From Treponema sp. (lineage in GTDB: Bacteria > Spirochaetota > Spirochaetia > Treponematales > Breznakiellaceae): a stretch of DNA of 8,790 nucleotides. The stretch covers positions 1-8,790 of the forward strand of contig JAIRNB010000171.1 of NCBI GenBank assembly GCA_031258265.1, in the 5' to 3' direction. The translations under genes were made by a program, and so were the position numbers. The notes below the pieces were generated by a model. It saw only the letters and a list, made by a program, of their open reading frames with translations, ran no database searches and was not told where the DNA came from. This document shows positions 1 through 6,046 of the stretch, one piece after another (the stretch's first letter is position 1; the number at the start of each line of letters is the position of its first letter).

Positions 1-71
1 CTAAAGCTGGGGCGCATTAATAAATTTCGGGGTATTTTCTGGCGCTAAGCCATGCCGCATTGTCAAATAAA

Positions 72-84
72 CAAGCTGCGCTTG
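72..84. repeat. Small hairpin, partner of 317-329
   Basis: CAAGC-TGC-GCTTG is a 5-bp stem with loop TGC. It follows the array unit at 39-61. A matching hairpin CAACC-TGC-GGTTG lies at 317-329 after the unit at 283-303, at nearly the same offset (31 and 32 bases from GGCGCT). The fourth base pair is changed on both sides (G-C to C-G). Confidence 0.6.
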
Positions 85-94
85 CCTGCCGCTG

Positions 95-114
95 GCTTAG
101 CTAAAGCTAAGCCG
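95..114. repeat. Perfect 8-bp inverted repeat, copy 1
   Basis: GGCTTAGC and GCTAAGCC flank a TAAA loop. The same 20 bases recur at 239-258, and the right half (CTAAAGCT) is visible at 1-8 in the truncated first unit. There is no T-run after the stem on either strand, so it is not a standard intrinsic terminator. Confidence 0.85.
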
Positions 115-200
115 CATTAGTTCAACACGGGGAAATTTACCGGCGCTATGCGGTGCCACATTATTCAATTCACAGCCTTCGGCCCTTAGCTTTTGTTCCA

Positions 201-225
201 GCACAACGCGCTCCGCGCGTTGTGC
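201..225. repeat. 11-bp perfect inverted repeat with 3-base loop
   Basis: The arms at 201-211 (GCACAACGCGC) and 215-225 (GCGCGTTGTGC) pair perfectly around the loop TCC (212-214). It sits where the right half of a degenerate array unit (about 180-195) would be expected, so it may be an insertion or replacement within that unit. A GC-rich stretch of alternating CG follows at 226-235. There is no T-run, so a terminator role is unlikely. Confidence 0.85.
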
Positions 226-238
226 CGCGCGCGCCCTG

Positions 239-258
239 GCTTAGCTAAAGCTAAGCCG
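239..258. repeat. Perfect 8-bp inverted repeat, copy 2
   Basis: Exact duplicate of the stem-loop at 95-114, embedded in a 27-bp identical block (236-262). The distance between the two copies is 144 bp, three times the 48-bp period of the array. Confidence 0.85.
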
Positions 259-303
259 CATTGCCCAATATCTGGGGAATCACTGGCGCTATGCGGTGCC
301 ACA

Positions 304-562
304 GGGGTTTAATTAACAACCTGCGGTTGCTTTTAGTGCGCAAGGGATTGGAGGGGCCCGAAGGGGCCACCGCAGTCCCGCCTGTGGCGGGACGAGGAGG
401 CCGGAGCGGGTAAGGGACCCGCGGAGCCCCGGAAAGCCCGGTTTTTGCGGGCACGCAAAAATGCGCCCATAGAAACTCGACATTTGGCCTAATATTTTTT
501 TCAAAATCGGAATTACCGGGGGCGCAGGGTTTTCCCAAAATCCACCGGGTTTTAGGAACGGC
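304..562. repeat. GC-rich intergenic stretch with four hairpins, no gene
   Basis: This is the rest of the non-coding left end. Perfect inverted repeats follow one another: 355-359/364-368 (GGCCC, loop GAAG), 375-382/386-393 (8-bp stem, loop TGT), 406-411/417-422 (6-bp stem, loop AAGGG) and 442-449/454-461 (TTTTTGCG, loop GGCA, CGCAAAAA). Two minus-strand open frames overlap here, but they are proline- and glycine-rich, lack ribosome sites and run through the hairpins, so I treat them as accidental. The stretch lies downstream of the stop codon at 563. The last hairpin has T-rich and A-rich arms and could help end that minus-strand transcript. Confidence 0.55.
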
Positions 563-2221
563 TCAATACCCGTCGGACATGGCGCGGTTAAGGTCCCGCT
601 GGTAGAGTTCCTGGTAAACAAAGTTGCGGTTCCTAAGCTTTTCCTTGACGCTCTGGGAGAAGGGCATGAAACGCCAGAAAATGCCGCGAACCTCTTTGTC
701 CAGCTTTTGGGTGCCCTCCGATTCTTTGATCATCCACTGGATATAATCCTGGACAAAGTAATCTTTAATATTCCCCCGGAATTTCATCTTCTGGAACCAC
801 TGGTAGTAATTCCCGGTAAGGCCCTCTTCCATCCAGTAGTAGGAGGCTTTTTCCTTGGCTACCTGCCAGCGCAGATCCCCCACGGCGGAGAGGATGGCGG
901 TGTAGAGATTCTTGGGGTACATGGGAACGGCGATCCGGCCCCGGCTGGTGGCCCGGTTAAGGCGGGAGAAGGGCTCCCAGCAGAAGCCGGTGTCCCCATA
1001 GGTGGGCAGGAGAATCACATGGGGGACGATGCGGCTGCTTTTATTTCTGTAGACCCGGTGGAAACATTCGGGATCAATGCCCTCGATAGCCGCCAGGATG
1101 GAGATGACATTTTCCCGGAAGCCGGTATCGTTGGGGCCGTTATGGAAGTATTCGCTGGTGAGGACCGGGAAGTGGTTCCCCTGGCGGCCTATGGTCATCT
1201 TTACCATCTGCCGGACGGTTTCAAATTCGGTACTCAGGGCGCCGGTATCCACATTCACGGTGTTTCCCGTCTCGGCGATCTTGGCATTGATGGTTTTAAG
1301 ATCCTCCTCCGCCTGGTTGTAATCCCGCAGGAAGATCTCCAGTTCCCTGTCCGCTTTAAGAAGCCCCTTGAGGATCTCCTGGGCTTCCGCAATGGCCTTC
1401 TTTTCGGACTCACCGTAAACGGCATTGAAGTTCAGGTTAGCGCCCGCGGGACCATGATCCAGAATAACGTTTACATCCGCCTGTAACTGCTGTTCCAGGT
1501 TCCGCCGTTCCGCGTCTTTGGCTTTGAGGAGTCCCGCGGTTCCCTCCAGTTTACCCTTGGCCTTTTCCAGAAGCTGCTGAAACCGGAGGGATGTGTTGGT
1601 CCGGGATATGTGTACTTCGTCGGTGGTGGAAGGCTGGATATTCCCCGTCCCCACGTTTTTAAGCCATTCGTCCAGGTAGTACACCGGCTGCCCCAATTCA
1701 TCTTCCACCACCAGTTTGGAAAAGAAGGCCCGGGTCTCCGTGTTAAGAAAGACGGGATGGAGAATGCCGAAACGGAGGAGGAAGCGTTTGGCGGAGGGGA
1801 GCCTTCCTCCGGCTTTTTTTGCCACATTGCCCAGGAAATCCCAAAAGACCGTGATAAACTGCTGGCGGAATACGCTGCGATCCTTGGGGTCCTTACAGTT
1901 AAGGTATTTTTGTAGAATATTATGGGTCCGGGTAGAACTGTCCCCTTCCCCGGAGAGGGCGATCTTGTAGTAGTTGGGATCGGCAAAGAAATTGTGGGGG
2001 GAATCTTCAAACCTTTTGGTAACCTCCGGGAAACTGCCCCCCGGTACAGCGGAATCGGTCCCCTGGGCTTCCCCTTCCCCGGAAAAGCCACCCAGGTCCT
2101 CCGCCTCGCCGGCTTCGTCCATGCCAAAGATACTGGAAAAGTCCGGCGGCCCGTCTCCGGTAGTTCCCAGCATGGCGGCTAATTCGGGGTCCATCCCCTC
2201 CTGAAAAACAGTATCGGCCAT
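563..2221 (-). CDS. Unrecognised soluble 552-residue protein coupled to the chemoreceptor
   Basis: I do not recognise this protein. There is no signal peptide or membrane segment, so it is likely cytoplasmic. Residues 1-65 are acidic and rich in glycine, probably disordered. Residues 75-195 form a compact aromatic-rich region. Residues 205-250 and 270-318 are rich in Glu, Lys, Leu and Ala and look like helical or coiled-coil segments. Residues 335-552 are dense in Trp, Tyr and Phe, with basic patches and a run ILLPTYGDTGFCWEPF around 403-418. The ATG at 2221 is preceded by a GGGGG purine run 11 bases upstream, and the gene begins 18 bp after the chemoreceptor stop, so the two should be cotranscribed. 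No catalytic motif, nucleotide-binding loop or zinc motif is evident. It could be a scaffold, a regulatory protein or a lineage-specific structural protein. The coding assignment is firm; the function is open. Confidence 0.9.
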   Translation of the reverse strand: MADTVFQEGMDPELAAMLGTTGDGPPDFSSIFGMDEAGEAEDLGGFSGEGEAQGTDSAVPGGSFPEVTKRFEDSPHNFFADPNYYKIALSGEGDSSTRTHNILQKYLNCKDPKDRSVFRQQFITVFWDFLGNVAKKAGGRLPSAKRFLLRFGILHPVFLNTETRAFFSKLVVEDELGQPVYYLDEWLKNVGTGNIQPSTTDEVHISRTNTSLRFQQLLEKAKGKLEGTAGLLKAKDAERRNLEQQLQADVNVILDHGPAGANLNFNAVYGESEKKAIAEAQEILKGLLKADRELEIFLRDYNQAEEDLKTINAKIAETGNTVNVDTGALSTEFETVRQMVKMTIGRQGNHFPVLTSEYFHNGPNDTGFRENVISILAAIEGIDPECFHRVYRNKSSRIVPHVILLPTYGDTGFCWEPFSRLNRATSRGRIAVPMYPKNLYTAILSAVGDLRWQVAKEKASYYWMEEGLTGNYYQWFQKMKFRGNIKDYFVQDYIQWMIKESEGTQKLDKEVRGIFWRFMPFSQSVKEKLRNRNFVYQELYQRDLNRAMSDGY

Positions 2222-2239
2222 TGTATTTATTACCCCCGG

Positions 2240-4135
2240 CTATTCTACTTTGAATTTGGATACCGTTTCCGCCAGGGTCTCTATAAGTTCCCGGTTTTTT
2301 ACGGATATGTCATTCACCCGGTCTACCACCGCGTTTACCTGATCCGCGCCAATGGTCATTTCGTTCATCCCCTTGGTTATCTCCTGGGTTACCTGTTCCA
2401 AATTTTTGCTTTCAAGAATCACCTGCCGGCTTCCCTCGTTCATCTCTAAAGATCCCTGCCGTACATTTTGGGTTACATCGTTAAGCTGCGCAATAGCTTC
2501 CAGTATCTGTTTGCTCCCCTCCCCCTGTTCCTCCATGGCGGAGCGGATATTCGCCTCCTGTTCCGATACGGTGTTCACCGAATCATCAATGGCCTGGAAT
2601 TTCTCCAAAACGGTATTCGCCGAATTTGTGATCTTCTCGATAGAAGCTTTGATTTTCTTGAGTACCTCTCCAATGGTTTTGGACTGTCCCCCGGCGCTTT
2701 CCGCCAGTTTGCGGATCTCATCCGCCACCACGGCAAAACCCCTCCCCGCCTCCCCCGCGTGGGCCGCCTCGATGGCGGCGTTCATGGCTAAAAGGTTTGT
2801 CTGCGCCGCAATTGTCTGAATTACCGCGTTGATCTGCATCAGCCCCTCGGACTCCCGGGCAATTTCCTGAATATCGGTGGAAACAGTCTGGAGACCCGTG
2901 CGGCCCACCTCCGAAGCGGCGGTAAGGTTGTTTACGTTTTCCCCATTTTTGATCAGCGTCGTCGTGACGCTTTGAATATTGGCCAGCATCTCTTCAATGG
3001 CGCTGGAAGACTGGGACACGCTTTCCGCCTGGTTTTCCACATGGCCGTTCAGCAGGCTGATATTTTGGGACAACTGTTCCATGGTGGCGCCGGTCTCCGT
3101 TACGCCGGCGCTTTGGTTTATAACCTGGTTTTTGATTCCCTGGATATTGCCGGTAATCTGCTTCATCGCCGAGGCGGTCTCCAGCATACTTTCCATCAGG
3201 TCGTTTCCCGTATCGTAGAGCTTGATGCTATGCTCCCGTATGGAAACCACCAGGCCCTTGATCTGGTCCAGGGTCTGATTAAAGTAGCTGGCCATAATAT
3301 TGATCTCGTCAATCTTGTCAACCTGGATACGGGTGGTCAAATCCCCTTCCCCTTCGGAGATTTCCTTAAGGATGCCGCTGATCCTGGCAAGCCGGGGGAA
3401 GATCATCTGCATAAAGAACAGGGCAAAAAAGACACCCACGGCGATAAGAACCAGGTCCAGGACGATCTGGCGGATAATTTCCTGCCGCAGGCCGGAAAAA
3501 AGCCGCTCCGCCTCAAAATCGCAGCCGATAATCCCCACCATATCCCCCCGGGAGTTCAATATGGGGGCATAGATCGACACAAGCCAGCCCCAGTCCCCCT
3601 GGAGCATGAGGGTACTGGCCTGAATTTCCTTGCTTGCCCAGGTCTTGGCAAAGGCAGGATCGTAGCCGCTGACATCCTCCTCCGACCCCAAAGGGGAGAA
3701 TTCCTCCTCGTCATCCGGGGGGGCGCTTCCGTCTATGATAAAACGGTATACCGGCTCCGACACCGGGGCCATGGTGTAAAGATACAGGGCGGCGGTATTC
3801 TCCTTTAGATCCAGAAGCCGCCGCCGGGTTTCCTCGTAAAAAGGATCTTCCCCGTCCAGCGACTTCGCCAGAGCTTCAAATTTATCCCCGTCAACAAGCG
3901 CCCCCGCCCGTTGAACAATGGTTATCCCCTGTTCGGCGAAAATCGACGTGGTAATATCTATAGTGGAAATGATACTGAGGGATGTGACCAAGACCAGCAG
4001 GGCAATCACAAAAAGGAAAAAAAAGAAAAGGAACCGGATTTTAAGGGAATTCCTAAAAGGCAGCTTCCCGGCGCCCCCGTGTTCCCCTGCCGCCGCGGAA
4101 TCCGCCGGACCGGACGGTGTTTTTTTTGTTTTCAT
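2240..4135 (-). CDS. Methyl-accepting chemotaxis protein with periplasmic Cache-like sensor
   Basis: A transmembrane chemoreceptor of 631 residues. The first membrane helix is at about 33-57, and a periplasmic sensor follows at 58-217. The sensor's end, WLVSIYAPILNSRGDMVGII (184-203), is typical of single or double Cache domains. The second membrane helix is at about 223-247, HAMP at about 245-297, and a long cytoplasmic coiled coil at 300-631. The hairpin tip that contacts CheA/CheW is clear at 455-472 (EAAHAGEAGRGFAVVADE); the usual Arg of AARAGE is His here. Likely methylation sites include GATMEQ (349-354) and the segment around SSAIEEM (377-383). There is no C-terminal pentapeptide tether for CheR/CheB. 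The ligand cannot be predicted. The ATG at 4135 gives a sensible 30-residue cytoplasmic lead but has no clear Shine-Dalgarno sequence. It is the first gene of a two-gene unit with the downstream unknown protein. Confidence 0.95.
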   Translation of the reverse strand: MKTKKTPSGPADSAAAGEHGGAGKLPFRNSLKIRFLFFFFLFVIALLVLVTSLSIISTIDITTSIFAEQGITIVQRAGALVDGDKFEALAKSLDGEDPFYEETRRRLLDLKENTAALYLYTMAPVSEPVYRFIIDGSAPPDDEEEFSPLGSEEDVSGYDPAFAKTWASKEIQASTLMLQGDWGWLVSIYAPILNSRGDMVGIIGCDFEAERLFSGLRQEIIRQIVLDLVLIAVGVFFALFFMQMIFPRLARISGILKEISEGEGDLTTRIQVDKIDEINIMASYFNQTLDQIKGLVVSIREHSIKLYDTGNDLMESMLETASAMKQITGNIQGIKNQVINQSAGVTETGATMEQLSQNISLLNGHVENQAESVSQSSSAIEEMLANIQSVTTTLIKNGENVNNLTAASEVGRTGLQTVSTDIQEIARESEGLMQINAVIQTIAAQTNLLAMNAAIEAAHAGEAGRGFAVVADEIRKLAESAGGQSKTIGEVLKKIKASIEKITNSANTVLEKFQAIDDSVNTVSEQEANIRSAMEEQGEGSKQILEAIAQLNDVTQNVRQGSLEMNEGSRQVILESKNLEQVTQEITKGMNEMTIGADQVNAVVDRVNDISVKNRELIETLAETVSKFKVE

Positions 4136-4158
4136 GGCGCTATTTTACTTGTTTTTGG

Positions 4159-4174
4159 TATCTGTTTCCAGATA
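4159..4174. promoter_or_regulatory. Operator-like inverted repeat upstream of the chemoreceptor gene
   Basis: TATCTG-TTTC-CAGATA is a perfect 6-bp inverted repeat 24 bases before the chemoreceptor start. Its AT-rich surroundings and position between start codon and promoter-like boxes suit a repressor site or a leader hairpin. No regulator is identified. Confidence 0.35.
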
Positions 4175-4379
4175 TTCGTAATATAATTCAATATAGAATG
4201 AAACCGGTAGATAGAGTGAAAGCGGCATCACCATGTTATGAAGGGGGGACACATAAGTTTCAAATACCGGGAGTCCGATCCCAACGCGCCGCCTTTTTTC
4301 ATCTCGGCCCCCCCTCACTCCGAAGTCCTCATTACGCCCTCCGGGCGTCATTCCGGTCTTCTCCGCTCCCCCCGCTGTT

Positions 4380-4410
4380 TTGAAGGCGCATACTAACCGG
4401 GTTTTATAAT
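4380..4410 (+). promoter_or_regulatory. Probable sigma-70-type promoter for the GH10 gene
   Basis: A consensus -10 box TATAAT lies at 4405-4410. The best -35 candidate is TTGAAG at 4380-4385, with a 19-base spacer, longer than the ideal 17. Transcription would begin near 4417 and give a leader of about 80 bases before the start at 4496. Confidence 0.5.
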
Positions 4411-4483
4411 TAGCTCCTACAACAAAAGATTCCGGTGTATGATAAGGGCAGAGCGGCCCGCGAAATTCGGGCAAGGAAAACAT

Positions 4484-4490
4484 AAGGAGA
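4484..4490 (+). promoter_or_regulatory. Ribosome binding site deciding the GH10 start
   Basis: AAGGAGA ends 5 bases before the ATG at 4496. The in-frame upstream ATG at 4439 has no such site, so 4496 is the start used. Confidence 0.85.
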
Positions 4491-4495
4491 CCCCC

Positions 4496-6013
4496 ATGGA
4501 TTTAACAGTACGGATATTGAACGGCCAGGGTAATCCCGCCAGCCGGGATGAGATTGCCACCCTTTTTGCCGCGGACCTGGACTATGTACCCTACCGGCGG
4601 AATAACGCCGTTTCCCGGGACGGCCTGGTTACCATGACGATCCCCGCGGAGAAGGCGATTCTCCAGGCCAAGCTCCTGGTCCCCGGTTACGGCTTTGTGT
4701 GGATAAGCGCGGATAACAGGGGCCGGGCTTACGGGAAAGGCGGGGAGATTAACTTTGTCCGGGAGGCCGCGGAGTGCCGTATCTACGACACGGAGACCCT
4801 TATTGCCTCGGAGCCGGGTTTTGTCCCCTCGGTAAAGGCCCAGTCCATGCTGGCGGATGCCAAAACCCTCCTGGCCTTGGCGGAACAGGCGGGGTCCGCC
4901 AAGGCCGCGGAACTGAACCTTACCGCCCTGGCCGTGGGACTCTGGGCCGGGGACCTCGCGGTGGTGGAACGGGCCCGGCTGCGGATCGCAAAGCGGAGCC
5001 GGCGGGATGGTTTTCTCTTTGGCTGCGCCGGTTTCGAGTATCCCTACGAGCGGGAAGCCGGCCTTAAAGAAATTTTTGACCAGGTTTTTAACTACGCCAC
5101 CCTTCCCTTTTACCTCGCCCGGGTGGAACCGGAACCGGGGAAACCCGATTACTCCACCCTGGAAAAGCTTCAGGATGCCTTTGAAAAATCGGGGATCGTT
5201 ACCAAGGGCCACCCCCTCTGGTGGGCCCATACCGCGGGAATGCCCCCCTGGACTCTGGATTTGAGATGGGAAGATGGGACCATAAGCTGGGAGATAGAGC
5301 GGGTAATCAGCGACCGGGTACGGCACTTTGCCGGCCGGATCAAACGTTACGACATCATCAACGAAGCCCATGACTGGTGCAACGCCTGGATGATGAAACA
5401 GGACGAGCTTATCGATATGACTATAGCCTGCGCGGAGGCGGTCCGTAACGCGGGGCCGGACTGTCAAACCGTGGTGAATACCTGTTTTATGTTTGGGGAA
5501 AACGCCGCCGACAGCCGGGTCCAGTGGGGGCTTGTCAATGAACGGAACATGGTGCCCTATTCGTACATCAAAAAGCTTGAGGAGGCCCGCTGCGACTACG
5601 ATGTCATCGGCATGCAGCTTTACTGTCCCTCCCGGGATATGCTGGCCATCGACAAGCTCTACGACCGTTTTTCGGTTTTTGGAAAACCCTACCACATTAC
5701 GGAACTGGGGGTCCCCTCCCACGAGCAGGACCTTCCCCCTTCCACCACGGAGGGGGACATTTACTGTCTCCGTTACATGTACAAGGGCCTGTGGCACGAG
5801 ATGAACTGGAGTGAGCGCCTTCAGGCGGACTGGATCGAGGATTTTTATACCCTCAGCTATGCCCGTCCCGAGGTGGAGGCCCTTACCTGGTGGAGCATCT
5901 GGGACAATGCCAGCTATGTTCCCGCCGCCGGCATTGTCCATGGGGATCTAAGGCCCAAAGAGGGGGTTCAGCGGCTGCGCAAACTGGAAGAAAGCTGGGG
6001 TTTTAATTTTTAA
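4496..6013 (+). CDS. Divergent GH10 family glycoside hydrolase (endo-beta-xylanase-like), cytoplasmic
   Basis: 505 residues; retaining hydrolase of the GH10 (beta/alpha)8 barrel family, whose usual substrate is xylan or xylo-oligosaccharides. The catalytic domain runs from about 170 (FLFGCAGFEYP) to 500. The acid/base Glu is E290 in DIINEAHDW and the nucleophile is E403 in HITELGVPS; the late TWWSIWDNASY motif (464-474) also fits. By eye, several typical sugar-binding residues are replaced: the Asn and Lys of the first-strand motif appear as L203 and Y206, the WH motif reads WWAH (242-245), QxH reads QLY (374-376), and the late Trp is Y474. Residues 1-165 form an extra N-terminal region I do not recognise, beta-like at first and helical at 115-165. 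There is no signal peptide or membrane anchor, so it should act inside the cell on imported oligosaccharides. The strong Shine-Dalgarno sequence fixes the start. The family call is firm; the exact substrate is uncertain. Confidence 0.88.
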   Translation: MDLTVRILNGQGNPASRDEIATLFAADLDYVPYRRNNAVSRDGLVTMTIPAEKAILQAKLLVPGYGFVWISADNRGRAYGKGGEINFVREAAECRIYDTETLIASEPGFVPSVKAQSMLADAKTLLALAEQAGSAKAAELNLTALAVGLWAGDLAVVERARLRIAKRSRRDGFLFGCAGFEYPYEREAGLKEIFDQVFNYATLPFYLARVEPEPGKPDYSTLEKLQDAFEKSGIVTKGHPLWWAHTAGMPPWTLDLRWEDGTISWEIERVISDRVRHFAGRIKRYDIINEAHDWCNAWMMKQDELIDMTIACAEAVRNAGPDCQTVVNTCFMFGENAADSRVQWGLVNERNMVPYSYIKKLEEARCDYDVIGMQLYCPSRDMLAIDKLYDRFSVFGKPYHITELGVPSHEQDLPPSTTEGDIYCLRYMYKGLWHEMNWSERLQADWIEDFYTLSYARPEVEALTWWSIWDNASYVPAAGIVHGDLRPKEGVQRLRKLEESWGFNF

Positions 6014-6014
6014 T

Positions 6015-6029
6015 TTCCCCGGCGGGGAA
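6015..6029. terminator. Possible hairpin terminator between convergent genes
   Basis: TTCCCC-GGC-GGGGAA is a 6-bp stem two bases after the GH10 stop and 17 bases beyond the stop of the opposing gene. No T-run follows on either strand, so it is not a classical intrinsic terminator. The 33-bp convergent gap leaves little other room for one. Confidence 0.3.
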
Positions 6030-6046
6030 GGGGGGCGGCGCGTTTT

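Larger units (their letters stand above)
1..303. repeat. Array of imperfect ~48-bp-period hairpin repeats
   Basis: Seven related units can be read. A unit cut by the window edge ends at 18. Others lie at 39-61, 92-118, 140-162, a degenerate one at about 180-195, then 236-262 and 283-303. The pattern is C(T/C)GGC, a core of about 10-17 bases, then GCC(G/A)CA(TT); the last unit lacks the TT and the degenerate one keeps only its left half. Start-to-start distances are about 47, 53, 48, 40, 56 and 47 bp. Units 92-118 and 236-262 are identical over 27 bp and contain a perfect 8-bp stem, GGCTTAGC-TAAA-GCTAAGCC. The other type (39-61, 140-162, 283-303) is a weaker hairpin closed by GGC/GCC. The 22-base spacers 19-40, 119-140 and 263-284 share a central GGGG at nearly the same position. 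No open frame runs through the array. It is probably an interspersed non-coding repeat family; the function is unknown. Confidence 0.8.
4136..4495. other. Divergent intergenic region between chemoreceptor and GH10 genes
   Basis: This 360-bp region must hold promoters for both flanking genes. The left part (4141-4200) is AT-rich, with two AATATA boxes (4180-4185 and 4190-4195), read as TATATT towards the chemoreceptor; I found no convincing -35 partner. It also holds a 6-bp inverted repeat (4159-4174) and ATATT-CGT-AATAT (4172-4184). The middle (4240-4375) is GC-rich with C-runs and an inverted repeat ACGCCC-TCC-GGGCGT (4334-4348). The right part carries the GH10 promoter and leader, with a small stem GCCCG/CGGGC at 4456-4472. 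A 112-residue minus-strand frame crossing the region (4145-4483) is judged accidental. Confidence 0.6.

Noticed and set aside
1..303. CRISPR array
   Set aside because: Repeat units differ in sequence and length, spacers vary from about 20 to 30 bases or more and are themselves partly similar, and there are no cas genes.
442..461. Classical intrinsic terminator of the minus-strand operon
   Set aside because: The stem has an AT-rich arm, but there is no GC-rich stem followed by a separate T-run; it is left as a possible helper only.
251..621. Two overlapping minus-strand open frames (251-538 and 313-621)
   Set aside because: They lie in the hairpin cluster, are Pro/Gly-rich, have no ribosome site, overlap each other and one overlaps the 3' end of a real gene. 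They look like translations of repeat DNA.
707..1486. 259-residue plus-strand frame opposite the unknown 552-residue protein
   Set aside because: It is an antisense shadow of the longer frame, which has an initiation purine run and operon spacing.
4145..4483. 112-residue minus-strand frame in the divergent region
   Set aside because: It runs across the GH10 promoter and leader, has low-complexity content and no family resemblance or ribosome site.
4439..4495. Longer GH10 start at ATG 4439
   Set aside because: It has no ribosome site, while AAGGAGA stands 5 bases before ATG 4496.
4502..5941. 479-residue minus-strand frame opposite the GH10 gene
   Set aside because: It is antisense to a gene with clear GH10 motifs; long antisense frames are expected in GC-rich codons. 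Its Gly/Pro/Val-rich content shows no domain.
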